From: Hirsutella rhossiliensis
Taxonomy: Eukaryota > Ascomycota > Sordariomycetes > Hypocreales > Ophiocordycipitaceae
NCBI RefSeq assembly: GCF_020360975.1
Contig: NW_025408675.1
Coordinates: forward strand, 2,232,001-2,296,000
Length of the DNA: 64,000 bases
Direction of reading: 5' to 3'
Shown here: positions 11,259-22,911 of the stretch, piece after piece
Layout of the letters: each line of letters opens with the position of its first letter
How positions within the stretch are numbered: position 1 is the stretch's first letter
Translations under genes and position numbers: made by a program
The notes under the pieces: model-generated
Told to the model about the DNA's origin: nothing
Database searches by the model: none
The model's input: the letters and a program-made list of their open reading frames with translations, nothing else

Positions 11259-14200
11259 GGCGACCCGAGAACCCTCAAGGCTGCGCTACCAGGCGCTGCT
11301 TGCAAAGGTCTTGCCAACAAGACGATGCGAGATAAAAAATGCTCAGGGTCTCCAGGGCGTGCAACAGCGAGACCTCTTCTCCCAAGCTCCTCGGCACGGC
11401 TTCGAGCGCTGGGGGAGGAGAGGACTGGAGATGAGGTGGCTGCCGAGGAGCAAACGCGAGAAAAATGACGAGCAGGCGAAAGTAGAGCAAGATCAAGCCA
11501 GGAAAAGAAAAGACCAGCCCAGCCCATCGAGGTTTTCCTCTTGGTGCCCTTTTATTTTGTTCCCTGCTCAGTTTATCGGCTTGCTCTCCTTGGGAACGAA
11601 ACCTCCGTCTCACCGCCCCATTCAAAGGCGAATTCTCACCTCCCCCCCCTCCATCTTCCTTCCCCCTTTTTCCCGGTACCACCAGAATGCCATCATCAGT
11701 GATCACCGTGCCGTTGTGACATGGGGGTGTCGTCACCACTAGCTCGCCTCGCTTCCCGCCAGGTCCTCCTCCTTTCACAGGTTCTTTCGAGGGACATGAT
11801 AAATGCGAAGAAATATACCGAGAAAAAATAACCAACGGCGTACTTCTCTTCTCTCTTACCCTTCTAATATATTATAGACCTGTCTTCCTCCTCCCCGTGA
11901 ATTCCTTGTTTAATCCCCGTGGCAACACAGAGATAGATAGGCGCACACACTACAATCGCGCCAAAACTAAAGGCCAACCAGTCACGGCTAACAGATGCTG
12001 TGGCGATCATGCGAGCCGTTTTGGCCTCTGCCGCTACCCTCCATCAGCCCCCACCGGCGGCTCTTTGGCCCCCCATCTCTTTTTTTCCCGAGTCTCTTCC
12101 TGTCTTTGCCTCTCGGATGCGACCCGTGATGCCATCCTCTTGTTCTCGCTCGACATAATTCGACCTATCTGTTCGTCGGAGCTGTGCTCTTGAAGCTGCA
12201 TTATCGTCGTGGCTTTGGCTGGCCGCCTGTGGCGTTGACCCGGCTTCGTTTCTTCCGTCTTGTCTCTCGTCTCAGAGATCACCATTGCATGGTTGCGCCC
12301 CCCAGCTTCGCCCATTCGTGGCGTGGCGCGGCGCTCCTCTTTCCACGGCTCCATTGTCGAATGGGCGTTCCAGCTGCAACTGACGAGAAGCCTCGCTCGG
12401 ACTGCGAGATAAGAAAAGCCCCCTCCCCCCTTGCGGGGATATGCAACACCCCCCGTCATGAGACAGACAAAAACGTGGGGGTGGGCAGGAGGAGGCGGGG
12501 ATGCTACTGGACGGTACGCCATCCTTTCAAGGGTCAAGATAAGAGCCCGTTTCCCAGTCTGTCTTCACGTTCCCATAGAGGGAAAATGCCTCGTCACGCT
12601 GTAGCCAGCTTGTTGCACTTGGGTGTCACGCGCCATTTTTGGGGCCAGCGCCTTGAACAGATGCGGCTTGAGGCCTTGTCTAGCTATATCCCTTCCGCCT
12701 TGTTTGCGTGAGTGAGAGATCGACAACCACAGTATCATGTCCATCATGAGAAGAGCGACTTTTGCACATACAGTACACTCGCCGGGGAATTTCCCCAGGT
12801 TTTACTTATTAGTCGCTGATGGAATAAACATGCAATGCTTGACATGGCCCCATCGATTCTGGGATGCGAGCCTGAGTTAGGTGAGTAGCAAGCGGCTGAC
12901 CCAAACCACATATAATAACTCATACCCTACAATAGATCGCCGTCTAGCTGGCTGCCGTAAGCCACCACCACCTCGGTCAAGCTCGTGGGTATGAATACGT
13001 AGGAGGAAAGGTGGTGAGGGGGACTGGAAAGCGGCTTTGGTCGATCGGTATAACAGTGTTATTATTAACCTTTCGATCGTATGACTTAGGCCGCCTCTAG
13101 CAATGTTTATTTCGCACTTTACTTCGTAAATTTACTTTAAATACTGGTTATTAAACTTGAAGTTTAAAATTTTTTAAGCTCTTTGAGGCACTTGGCTATA
13201 GCAACAAGCCCTTATTGTACACCTTAAACAATGGCTTGGAACATTGCTCATTTCTCTTGTTCCTTATATACCCATCCGTGCGCTTCCTTTGATGATGAGG
13301 TTGCGCGCTGAGGCGGCGATAGAGAAGATGTATTTCATCGCAATGCGTGCATCTCCACGAGTGCACCGCTGAAAATGAGGAACAACTTGCTCGCGCCACC
13401 GAAGAGTACGTGTCCACGAGGAGGTCTGATGGATTCTCTAACCGTGTGCGCCATTCGGATGGAATCTGTCAACCGAAGGCTGCTTTGCCGGCTGCTGCTC
13501 CGCTCCTTTTGCCGTAATAGCTCCCTTTGGTTGTCTATATTCTAATCCCATCTCCTCCACCACTCCCGTTAAGACTTTGTAGCCAGCAAGATGACTATCT
13601 CGTTAAGAAACGCTGGCGATGAAAGTCGTCATAGGCGTAACAGTCGCTTTCTTGTAGAAGATACAAGGACAGAGCGCGAGAAGGAAGGCAAACAGTGTGA
13701 TGTCAACGCGGTGACTTTCTTTTCCCAATTGGCTGCTCTTTGACGCCGGCCTGGGGTGAGCTTGCCAAGCCCTCGGAGACTTGACGGCGGTTTCCATCAC
13801 TAAGTTCGAACGTTACGACAGAAGGTCGCAATGAATGCCTCATCGTGGAGATCTTTGGCGAACATGTATAACAAGCACGTATGATTATTATGGTGACAAC
13901 AAGGAATCAATTTGATGTTTAGGATGCGGCTCAACGGCCCTTCCCCACAGAGAAATGACGCATATCTTTGCCGAAGAACCTTGGTTGCTCGGCGGCCCAC
14001 CTCGTTGGACTCTATTAGTTCGATGTTATCGGATCAGGTGCCTGTCTGGGTGCTGGCTCGAGACATTTTGGATGTGTAGAAGGTTAGACTTGGAGCGGCG
14101 GGGCGTTGAACGAAACCACCAAACTAGAAATCACCGCCTCACCGGGCAAAAGTGGAACGCTCCATTAGACGTGATACTCGTACGATTGTTACAGCTGATT

Positions 14201-14938
14201 CCTTATCTGCGCTGTCTAAGATTCCCCCGAGGTTGATGATCCTCGTTTGCCCTGCCTGGCAGAAACAGTGGGTATATACAGCTTGGTTTCACGACACAAA
14301 ACAGGTCCAAAATACTATGATCTTCAGTCGACAGATCAGGCCCCAAACTGTTGTATGGGCGAACAGTAACAGCCGGCTCCCTCTTCCTGGACTTCCAAGT
14401 CGCTGCGTATTGCCATTGTTAGAATGCCTAGAAACTGGAGAGCATAAGCAGGCGATGGAGAACCTAGGCATGGCGTCCTATTCTTTCCCCGCCTTCTTTC
14501 CCTGTCTGGTGCCTAGAAGAGTGAGGTTTTGAAAGTGGAGAGACCTATAGATCAACGTCAGGCTCTGCAGAAGGTTGTGGTAGCAAACCTGTATTCTTAA
14601 ACCGACAACATTCGATACTTCAAATCTTGTCTTGCAGATTCGAGTCAGTTGCCACTCACCAAGCAGAGGGCGAGCATAATCGACCCTCGTGTATGATGCC
14701 TTTTGGATCAGCTGCTTAGGTAGAGCCCCAGATGTGCCGTTTGGAGATGTCAAATTTCGTTCATGACAGCTTGGGCTGGATATGTCGCTGTCCATCTACC
14801 CGACTCTTGCAGGCCGCCAATTAGTCCAGCAAGAATAGCAGCCGTGTGCGAGAGCAGTAGAGCCCGACCCTGCGAGGCCGTTACCTGCACAAGCTCCTAG
14901 ACTACAAGTCATTTCGACTAGGCACCCTCGCCGCATCG
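11259..14938. other. 3.7 kb intergenic region, no supported gene
   Basis: The region lies between the start of the DUF4267 gene and the end of ESF1. The part next to 11258 is pyrimidine-rich on the plus strand, as expected for a promoter/5' leader. A short AT-rich patch at about 13060-13180 stands out from the GC-rich surroundings and may be a decayed insertion. The longer frames (for example 12034-12537 and 12184-12711) overlap one another on opposite strands and lack domains. Confidence 0.45.
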
Positions 14939-17050
14939 TTACCGCCCTCCCTTCTTCGCCCTCTTGCTCGCCCCTCTTGCAGTCTCTCCCCTCTCCACAT
15001 TGTCGCCAGCCTTCCTCTTCTTGCGCCCCTCCTCCAGCAACTTCTTCATCCCCCCCGTTGCCTTGAACTTGGGGTTTGACGGGTCAATCGCAAACTCGTG
15101 ACTGTCGAATACGGCATTGAATCGATCGTCGCCCACGTCCAATTCGAACCCTTGCTGGAGACCGCCCCGGCCTGAGCTTCCCTCGTTCTTCTTCTTCTTC
15201 CTCCTTGCCTTCTTGGTCTCCTCCTTCTCCGCCCGCATAATCTCGTTCATGTCGAAATGCTCCAGATGGTCAGCCCGATTCTCGTCCGCGCTCTCGGCCA
15301 TGACCTTAGACAAGCGTGCTGCTTGTTCCGCCACCTCGGCTTCAGCCGCTTGGCGCGCCTCGCGCTTCTTGCGCCGCTCCTCTTTGCGCATAGACGTCTT
15401 GGACGGCGCGGCAGCAGGTTCGTCCGTCGTGAAGAACGGGTCTCCGAACCCTGCATCGTCCTCGGCACCCTCTTCCACTGCCATCTCCTCCTCGTCTTCA
15501 CCTTGCGAGGGAGCCTCGCGCCTGGCCTTTGCGTCTTGTCGCTTCCTCTCTTTCCGTTCCCGCTCCTTGCGCTTGTACTTGTCAATGGTCGTCTCTTCTT
15601 GGTCGGGCTCCTTTGCCTTGCGGTCTGTAAGTGCCGGGGCAAACGTGATTTGCATCTCGCCGACGGGTCCGTCTTTTGAGCGACTCGACGCTGCTTCATC
15701 TGCCAGTCCAAGCGCCTCTCGCATTTTTTTGCGGGCGAGCTCCTTCTTGGTCAACGTTGGCTCGCCAGCTCCACTTCTATCGTCTTCGCCTTTATCCGCA
15801 TCCTCCTCTTCGCCGTCGCTGTCGCTGGCGAGGTAGGCTCGCAAATCGTTCTCCTCCAGCTCGTTCCGACTCCCGCTGAATGCCCGGTTGATAGACTCCT
15901 TGCGCGATGCTTCTTCCGGGTGCATGTCCCAGGTCAGTTTCACCTTGGAGCTCTGCAGCGCGTTGGTCACAAAGTCCACGGGCTTGTATGAGTCGGGCAC
16001 CGTGGAACACTCGTCCCGAGCCTCGTCATCAAAGGCGACGTCGTCGGGAACGAACCGCAGGTCAATCACGTTGGACGAGGACTGGTACTCGGTCCCGTCG
16101 GTCGCCTCGTAAATGTTCTTGGCTGTCTCTGGACTCGAGCAGACCATGACGGCGTAGTAATAACGCAAGCGGTCCAATTGATAAGAGCGCAACGCGTCGC
16201 TGTCGAAGTCTTGATCGTCGCCCTCCTTGATCAGCTCCTTTTTGATGTCCTCGTCCCCGCTGTCGCTGTCGCTGTTGGAGGCGTCGGAGTCGGAGTCGGA
16301 GTCGTCTCCCGGCTCATCCTTGAAGAGAGCCTTGGGAGGCCCTTCGACTTCTTCCTGCTGCATGCGCTCTTTGCCAAACTCACTAGGGTAGACGGAGATT
16401 TTCAGGATGCGCCCAGAGCTGGGCGGGATGAAGCTGGAGAAGAGGGCCATGAGGTCGGTGGAGTTGACGTGATCCCAGTCCAGGTTAACAATGGCCAGAC
16501 GGCTTGTGACTTCGCCTATCTCCACCTCTGCGTGTTGGCCCTGGAGGCGCTGCATGTCGTGTTGCGCAACGAGGCCCACGCCGCCATCCTCTTGGTCCTC
16601 GTCGTCTTCGTCTGCCGACGAGTCATCGTCCGAGTCCGACTCTGAGGATGAGAAGCCGCCCTGGCGAGCGGGATCGTGCGCTTTCTGCGTAGCTTTCTCG
16701 TGTGCCGCCCTCAGCTCCCTCTGGACGAGCTCGTCGTCGTCCACGTCGTCCACGTTGTCGTCCTCTGCCTCGTCGGCAGGCTGGCCGTCTTGTTCGTCTT
16801 CTTCAGTTTGGTACAGCCTCTGGAGAGCCTTCTTCTTGGCGTCTGACTGGACTTTCCGGCCGTATCGATCGACCTTTGCGGTGGCGGTAAAGTCTTCATC
16901 GTTGAGCATGCCCGAGAATCTCTTGTCGATTGTCGTCTTGGTGTGCTTCTTGGACGGCAGGCGGAATCGAGGGTCAGTTTCGAAGCTCGCAAAGCGCGCA
17001 TCGGCTATGCGGCTGGAGGAGGAACCCCCATCTCTCCTTTGCTTCTTCAT
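14939..17050 (-). CDS. ESF1: Pre-rRNA processing factor ESF1 (nucleolar, 18S rRNA maturation)
   Basis: Single exon, 703 residues from the ATG at 17050, where the protein begins MKKQRRDGGSSSS. The frame stays open about 110 codons further upstream, but that stretch is not basic/nucleolar in character, so the inner start is preferred. Visible parts: a basic N-terminus with DPRFRLPSKKHTKTTIDKRF, acidic Asp/Ser/Glu-rich tracts, and a central RRM-like block (SRLAIVNLDWDHVNSTDLMA, RLRYYYAVMVCSSPETAKNI). Further on are the conserved KLTWDMHPEEASRK region, Lys/Arg/Glu coiled-coil segments, and a C-terminal NUC153 motif (DDRFNAVFDSHEFAIDPSNP followed by KFKATGGMKKLLEEG). ESF1 is an essential nucleolar protein of the small-subunit processome in yeast (628 aa); length and domain order agree. 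Housekeeping gene, no damage seen. Confidence 0.96.
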   Translation of the reverse strand: MKKQRRDGGSSSSRIADARFASFETDPRFRLPSKKHTKTTIDKRFSGMLNDEDFTATAKVDRYGRKVQSDAKKKALQRLYQTEEDEQDGQPADEAEDDNVDDVDDDELVQRELRAAHEKATQKAHDPARQGGFSSSESDSDDDSSADEDDEDQEDGGVGLVAQHDMQRLQGQHAEVEIGEVTSRLAIVNLDWDHVNSTDLMALFSSFIPPSSGRILKISVYPSEFGKERMQQEEVEGPPKALFKDEPGDDSDSDSDASNSDSDSGDEDIKKELIKEGDDQDFDSDALRSYQLDRLRYYYAVMVCSSPETAKNIYEATDGTEYQSSSNVIDLRFVPDDVAFDDEARDECSTVPDSYKPVDFVTNALQSSKVKLTWDMHPEEASRKESINRAFSGSRNELEENDLRAYLASDSDGEEEDADKGEDDRSGAGEPTLTKKELARKKMREALGLADEAASSRSKDGPVGEMQITFAPALTDRKAKEPDQEETTIDKYKRKERERKERKRQDAKARREAPSQGEDEEEMAVEEGAEDDAGFGDPFFTTDEPAAAPSKTSMRKEERRKKREARQAAEAEVAEQAARLSKVMAESADENRADHLEHFDMNEIMRAEKEETKKARRKKKKNEGSSGRGGLQQGFELDVGDDRFNAVFDSHEFAIDPSNPKFKATGGMKKLLEEGRKKRKAGDNVERGETARGASKRAKKGGR

Positions 17051-17811
17051 CGGGCGCTGAGTTTTGCAGATTTGCTCCGCGCGCAATTGTAGGCTTGATG
17101 ATGGAGGGGCTGCTGTGAGAAATTGGACATGGCCGCTTTTTTTCTGCCGGGCGGTGACGGTATCTCTGCCAAAGGCGGTGGGGTGATAATTGCCCAATCG
17201 GGAACATTGTCCAGGACTCGACTCGGCGTCTCTCGACATCGGAAACACTCCCATGTGATGCTCTTCCGATGCTATTTCTCGCTTTAAAGCTGTCACGACT
17301 TGAAGATGGGGCACGAAGGATATTCGAGCAGTCTTGACACCCAGCATGTGCCCCCCAGAAGCTGCTGTCCATCCATTCACCAGGCGCCGGATCGCATGGA
17401 CGGTTCACACTCACAGTTGGATATATTGAATGAAGCCTCTATCCCGCCATGGAAAAGGTACGACATGCCTGTTGAGAACTGAGCCGGTGCAATGCATTAG
17501 ACATTATTGTCAAGAGCTTTTTGCCCTGCCTGTGTTGAATCCAGTCTTTGGCCCTCAAACGCCAGCGGCCTCAGTCAGACTGGTCGGAGGCGATCACAGC
17601 CGGGTACGCATGACCAGGCCATGATTCTCCTAATGTCGTCGATCGTAACCCTTTCAAATGACGAAGCTGCTGAAAAGAGCTGCCTGCGTCTTGCAGACAT
17701 ATTTCCTTGCACAAAACGGGCATATATCTCCATCCGACAAGCTCGAGTCAAAGGCCAGACAGGATTCACTAGAAGGACTCGCTGCTATCCATTGGATAAG
17801 TGCCGTCGTGT
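17051..17811. other. Intergenic, ESF1 promoter side
   Basis: Contains the upstream region of ESF1 and the 3' side of the ankyrin remnant. A plus-strand frame from about 17507 to 18304 is the antisense of the ankyrin remnant and shows no family signature of its own. Nothing else is supported. Confidence 0.5.
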
Positions 17812-19320
17812 TCATTCCGCCTGGTTGTCCAATGTCACGGATGCTCTTAGGATGTCAGTTGTTTCTATCGAGGCCCCCTGCATCCTGCTCGTCTTCGTTG
17901 TTTCCGCGCAGCCACTCCCCCATGGCATAATATACGTCGCCCATTCGAGTGGCGAACATCTAGCAATGTCCTTGGGCTCTGTATTTGCGCATTTTCCCAG
18001 AATATACACGGCGATCTTCGAATTCCTGCTGTTCTCTTCCATGGACAATGGCGTGTGGCCTTGCTCATCCACAGCCTCCAAGCTGGCGTCCTTGTCGGGC
18101 AGCAGCCGGACGATGGCCTCGTGGCCCTTGCGTATTGTGCAGAACAACGGCGTCGGACCGAAGTGGTTACACCTGGCATCCAATTCGGCGCCCCAGTCTA
18201 GAAGCAGCTCGTCGACGGCCTCGTACCCTCCCCACGCAGCTCTGTTCAACGGCGTCCTTGGTACCTTGCGTCCTTGGCTTCCATGTTGGCCCCCTTTTCC
18301 GTGACCTCTTAACGCCATATGGCTGCGTGGCTCTTTTCGGTAGCCAGCCACAACGTTCTCTGCCGGAAAGAAGGGGATCTGTTTCCGTCGACAGATCCAG
18401 TGTACACAAGCAGCCCGGAGACATTTTCGTGACTATTTTCAGCCGCCCTAAGCAACGGAGTCAAGTCGTTATTCTTCTTCTTTGCCAAGTCCAATGCGGC
18501 TCCATGGTCAACCAGGGGCTTCACGTAGACATGGCGACCGAGGGATGCGAAGTGCGAAATCGCTGTTATGCTATTTTCATCTCGGCTGTTGGGATTTGCT
18601 TCAAGTTCCAGAAGTGCGCCCACAACCTCGCTCCAGTCGTTTCGAAAGGCGAGAGGAAGCGCTGGCCGCAGATTCTGGGATCCAAGAGATCATTTCTTGA
18701 TGAAGTCGAGCGCAAACAAAGCCTCTGTCCTGTGTTTGTCTCCTCGGATTGCGTCAACTAGTCGTCGATGGATGTGGTTAGATGACGGGTCTACGTATAG
18801 ACCTGCGCCGAGCTTGGTGACCGTTTGCTTGACGTCTTGGTAACAGCCCAGAATCTCCATGAGCTCGAGATTTATCTGTTACTCCTGAGTGCCCCAGCCA
18901 AATGCATCGTTCACCCGATCAATACCTTGACTCAAGGATTCTCTCCTAGTAGAGTCAGTATAACTGGAAAGTGAGTGGCGATACAGCTTTCCGGTTGCCC
19001 GCAGCGCTCTGGCGAAGAAAGATACGGTGTCGGGCTGTCGCATAGAGAAACGCGAGCCGGCCCATCTCAACAAACTCTTCGCCCGATACCATTGCAACCT
19101 CTGGTATTCGCTGGTCACCTTGATTATGGCGTCGAGCAACTCATCGGCATCTGGAAGGGAAAGGTTATTTCGCAACGCAGGGTTCATGCACAGAAATGCG
19201 TCAGCCTGGATCCCAGGCAGTTCTGCACGAGTGCGTCGGCAAAGACTTTCATTGTGGTGCTCTCAAACCGCACCGAGCCGCCGCTCTTCGTATTAATATT
19301 TGCCTTGTCTTGAAGCGGGA
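17812..19320 (-). pseudogene. Ankyrin-repeat protein gene, broken by stops and frame changes
   Basis: Minus-strand translation shows clear ankyrin units: TPLNRAAWGGYEAVDELLLD, HFGPTPLFCTIRKGHEAIVR, GHTPLSMEE and SITAISHFASLGRHVYVKPL. From about 19187 to 18309 one frame is held but is interrupted by TAA at 18881-18879 and TGA at 18692-18690, with protein-like sequence on both sides of each. Near 18310-18350 the ankyrin reading moves to another frame (seen again from 18351 to 17812). Upstream (to about 19320) further coding-like sequence sits in other frames. The stops are not removed by any obvious GT-AG intron. The intact ancestor was probably an ankyrin protein with a non-ankyrin N-terminal part. 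A minus frame at 19363-19671 may be a further exon. Confidence 0.75.
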
Positions 19321-20815
19321 CAGTCGTGAGCGACCCAATAAGTGCCGAAAAACCTCAAGTGCTCAGATATCGAGCAACGAAAGTTCTGTTGTCGGAGGCA
19401 AGTACATTACTTGAAGCCTCTCTTTTTGGTAACCCCGCTGGTCTCCTGCTTCACCTGACACCTTAACTGATGAACCGCTGGGGTCGTTGTATTCTTTCAC
19501 GGTCTCCTCAGAAGCGCTCCACTCGGAGTATCGCCTCAGCTGATGGCTCGATTTCCCGTCTTGGGCTTTCATGGAGAGATGCAATTGTTCGGGACCGGGC
19601 TTCCAAAGAGCTGCGAGTCCGCGAGTGCCCCCTCTGTGAGAGGTGAGGGTGGCCTCGCGATTCTGCAACACGCCGGCTCTAAGCTAGAGACTGATCTCGC
19701 CCTGCGTGCTGTGTAATTGCATCCTCGTCGCCGCTTCGGTCGACAGGAACGATTCTCGCGCTTGGAAACTTTTCAGCCGGGGCTGCGGACTTGACAATCA
19801 CTCCGTTTGAGACGCTCATCAGAGATCAAGGCCCAAATCCAGAAGCCTAGAATCGCCTCCAATTACGCAGAGTTCGTAAGCCATTTGCCCTGCGAGGACG
19901 CTGCTGGTGGGTAAAATCTAATGTCGATGGCATGGGGGTTACGATTTATTGGGCACCTCGTCTGCCCTTCCCCCGAAACGGTAACTGAGATCCGGAGCCT
20001 GAAGCCGCGAGGCTCCAAGATCGGCTCCGTCGCCACACTGCAGATGGCAGCGGCAAGGTCTCGAGCTTTGGATCGGACCTTGACGTTGGCTTTCTCCGCC
20101 CAAGCCTGAGCTGAGCTCGGCATCCATGGCGGAGATTTGACCGATAGGATGAGCAAGCCTTATGCGTACACGAAGCGTCTTTTCAAAGTCCACGAAACTG
20201 CGTGGAGTGACGTTTGCTGGAGGAATGACGAAGCTGATTAGCCATTTATATCTTTGTTTGTTCTCATTTATCCTTCCAAAACGGCAACCACCTAGATAGA
20301 ATCAAAAATCCCCATCAAAATACAGGTTAGTGATAGAAAGCGCTGTTGCGCCCACCGAATCGGGCGGGACCTGCCGCCGCTTTTGGTGGTTTCGACAGTG
20401 GGGGCCGGGCGCTGCCCGCCAGGTACAGTGAGTGGTTGGCAGCGGTTAGGTACGGTGGCCAAAACTCAAACAACACAAAATCACAACTTGGAAACTAATA
20501 AAGCCACTATATTTATAGGGGATAGCCACTATAAATACAAGAGAAGCTCACTATAAACATGGGGTATAGCCCAGAAAAAAGTGCCAACATCTCAACCATC
20601 TCCCCAGCTACTTTAAAACTGGCCGCTTCCTCGATATATATGATTTCGGAGCAATAACCACAAAAACTCGCCAAGTTCACACTTGACGTCTCTTATCTCA
20701 ATGCATGTCCCTCTGAGTACTACTATTCTACTATGCCCTCCAAAAAGTCCAGGTCAAAACAAAAAGAAAACTACACGCGGGAACAAGCAAAAGCCGAGAG
20801 GGCATCTCTAACCTC
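19321..20815. other. Intergenic with short degenerate repeats
   Basis: Besides the possible extra exon at 19363-19671 (minus, 102 codons, no domain), the stretch holds no supported gene. At about 20503-20560 a short unit related to AGCCACTATAAATA recurs three times in degenerate form. The string at 20341-20360 (CGCTGTTGCGCCCACCG) is almost the same as one at 61891-61908 that begins an LTR-like region, so a solo transposon end may lie here. Confidence 0.4.
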
Positions 20816-21346
20816 CTAACTGTTATACTCTATCACCTTGGGCTCTCTCGACCTCGGTTGGCCGATCCATTGATCGGCGCAGGAGAGCGCGAAGTCCTTG
20901 AAGTATCGAAGTTCAAAATCTCGCACCCAACCTTGTCTCTGAAGGCGCTGAATAGCATTCATCACCCACGTCACGCAGCTCTGTTGGGGATCCATGTCTT
21001 TGCCCGGTAGGGGCACACTCTCAAAAAGAGTACTGACCTCAGCGATCGTGATTTTGTCTGGCACCTGTCCGATGATAATGCGTCCAAGAAGTTTGGTGCT
21101 GAGTGCGGGGTCAACGTTATCCCTATGATTGAACCACCAGTTCATGGTAGGATTTACCATTCGCATGGTGGCGGTGTCCAGATAGCATTTGTCGGTAGCT
21201 TCGTAAGCCCAGCAGTCTCGTCCTCGGCTAACCTGGGGCGTGATGATTATGCCCCAATGGTAAGCTTCGTAGCCAAAAACCCGTCTGGAATTTCCTCGAG
21301 AAAAGTGATCTCGGTGGTACAAAGCTACAGTAATCAGTCGCACCAT
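20816..21346 (-). CDS. DUF6914-type fungal protein
   Basis: A single-exon gene of 176 residues starting MVRLITVALYHRDHF. The segments YEAYHWGIIITPQ, CWAYEATDKCYLD and PLPGKDMDPQQSCVTWVMNA fit a small protein family common and multi-copy in ascomycetes (DUF6914), with no known function. The conserved Cys and His (YHWGI, QSCVTWV) could suggest a cysteine-peptidase/transglutaminase-like fold, but this is only an inference. The frame is undamaged although broken genes and repeats lie on both sides, which argues that it is still under selection or arrived recently. Confidence 0.85.
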   Translation of the reverse strand: MVRLITVALYHRDHFSRGNSRRVFGYEAYHWGIIITPQVSRGRDCWAYEATDKCYLDTATMRMVNPTMNWWFNHRDNVDPALSTKLLGRIIIGQVPDKITIAEVSTLFESVPLPGKDMDPQQSCVTWVMNAIQRLQRQGWVRDFELRYFKDFALSCADQWIGQPRSREPKVIEYNS

Positions 21347-21820
21347 GGCTGTTCAAGCAGTAAGAAGTCGACGCGTGGTCCTTTGCCAGGCCAAAATTGG
21401 CCTACTGCGATGTGAATGCTTATGGTATCAGCGCACAGAGCCAACCCAAAGTTGATATTGATGCGAAAAAAAAGAAGCAGATGAGCGGCGAGCAGCCATC
21501 AAAGTCACTCACTGGCTGACGTCCTACTCTTTAATGTCCCAGTCCTTGCCGGCAAACCTTTTGGGTAGCGCTTACATGCATGCTCAATGTTACATACATG
21601 TAGTTATGGCGCTTCAATTCGGCCATCTGCCGCCGGCCGTCCTCTTGGCCAAGTAGTTGGCCTCGATGTGTTCAAAAACCAGTCATTAGTTGCACTTGGC
21701 CGACATGCTTAACAATCAGACGACTTGTGAACCATTGATGGTCTGCGGCTTAGCGCCTGGGCTCACACATCGGCGCTGCATGGACCATGCCTGAAACAAG
21801 CTTTGTACCCGACGTGCCAG
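21347..21820. other. Short intergenic stretch
   Basis: Upstream of the DUF6914 gene and left of the nested repeat element. No gene or clear motif seen. Confidence 0.5.
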
Positions 21821-21893
21821 GGGACCCAATAGATGGACGGGTACCTATAATTACGCCTAAGATTTTAGCAAAATATTAAGAGTACTGCTATGT

Positions 21894-22023
21894 ACACAAT
21901 AGCATATTGCTGTTTGCACACTTACCCCATTTTTAAGATACGTACCAACGCCAGCCCGCCCCGCCTATTTGTACCGCGCGCGCCTGGTAAGTACCCGTAC
22001 CGCCCAAATGCCCGCGCCCGCGC
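21894..22023 (+). repeat. Left arm of 130-bp inverted repeat
   Basis: Pairs with 22256-22385. Only two positions differ, and at both the left arm has C where the right arm (reverse complement) has T in a CpA context. Confidence 0.92.
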
Positions 22024-22255
22024 ACACAGCGCACTTTTGGTCACATAACCCCGACTCAACGATCCCTCCAACGCCTGACGAAGCCGGCGGCGCGCCCCTC
22101 CTGCCGCGTCCTCCTCTTAATCCACTTCCCCCTTATATTTCCTCGGGCTAACGATCCTTATTATAACGCTGCGAGAGACCGCGGGCTACGGCTAAGTTTA
22201 TCGATTGCGGCGTTAGTAATAGCTTTAAATTTAGTATGTGTGTTTATATAGGCGG

Positions 22256-22385
22256 GCGCGGGCGCGGGCATTTAGGCGGTACGGGTACTTACCAGGCGCG
22301 CGCGGTACAAATAGGCGGGGCGGGCTGGCGTTAGTACGTATCTTAAAAATGGGGTAAGTGTGCAAACAGCAATATGCTATTGTGT
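22256..22385 (-). repeat. Right arm of 130-bp inverted repeat
   Basis: Reverse complement of 21894-22023. It carries the two CpA-to-TpA type changes, the pattern expected from repeat-induced point mutation. Confidence 0.92.
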
Positions 22386-22424
22386 AAATAGCAATACTCA
22401 ATATTAAACACACGGGTCAAATTA

Positions 22425-22600
22425 TTAAGCAGTAGCAGCAACAGCGGCAGCTAGTAGTAGCAGTGGTAATAGTACCTAGGTAGTAGTGGTGGTAGTAGTG
22501 GTAGCAATAGTAGCGGTAGCAGCAGCAGCAGCAGCAGTGCAAGTGGCAGCAGCGGCGCCAGCAGCATCGGCAGCAGCAGTAGCAGCGGCAAGTGAGAGTA
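22425..22600 (+). repeat. Imperfect trinucleotide repeat (AGC/AGT-rich)
   Basis: About 175 nt of interrupted CAG, AGT and GGT triplets, with a purer GCA/CAG run near 22518-22535. It lies inside the transposon-like element. No protein reading is supported. Confidence 0.9.
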
Positions 22601-22911
22601 GTAGGCGTATTACTTATTAATTCGACCCGTACGTTTATTATTCTATAGGCAAAAATCTTACATAGACGTACGGGTGCCTATATATATATTACCGTACGGG
22701 TACCCGTGTAGTTTTTAGGCACACGGGACCCCGTACGATAATAGATGTACGGGTAATACCCGTCCGTCTATTGGGTCCCACGTACCTGACGTATCTGACA
22801 AATCTGAAGCGTCATGGTCACGTGTACACGTGCGGGATTCAACACCCAAGGCAGGAGCTAGCACGACCGTCGCCTCATCAAAGGAAACCGTTCTCTCCGC
22901 ATTTCGCATCC

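Larger units (their letters stand above)
21821..22779. mobile_element. Small non-autonomous DNA transposon with nested inverted repeats
   Basis: The ends form an inverted repeat of about 23 nt (21821-21843 against 22757-22779, one mismatch; core GGGACCCAATAGA). Inside it a second inverted repeat pairs 21894-22023 with 22256-22385 over 130 nt with two mismatches. The interior between the long arms has no transposase frame. The left end preceded by CA gives CAGGGG, reminiscent of hAT termini, but I cannot see a convincing target-site duplication. The element could be a foldback/MITE-like insertion into an older element. The reading frame of the neighbouring kinase begins just beyond the right end. 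Confidence 0.7.

Noticed and set aside
15117..15836. 239-codon plus frame opposite ESF1
   Set aside because: Ser/Leu-rich antisense of Lys/Glu/Asp codons.
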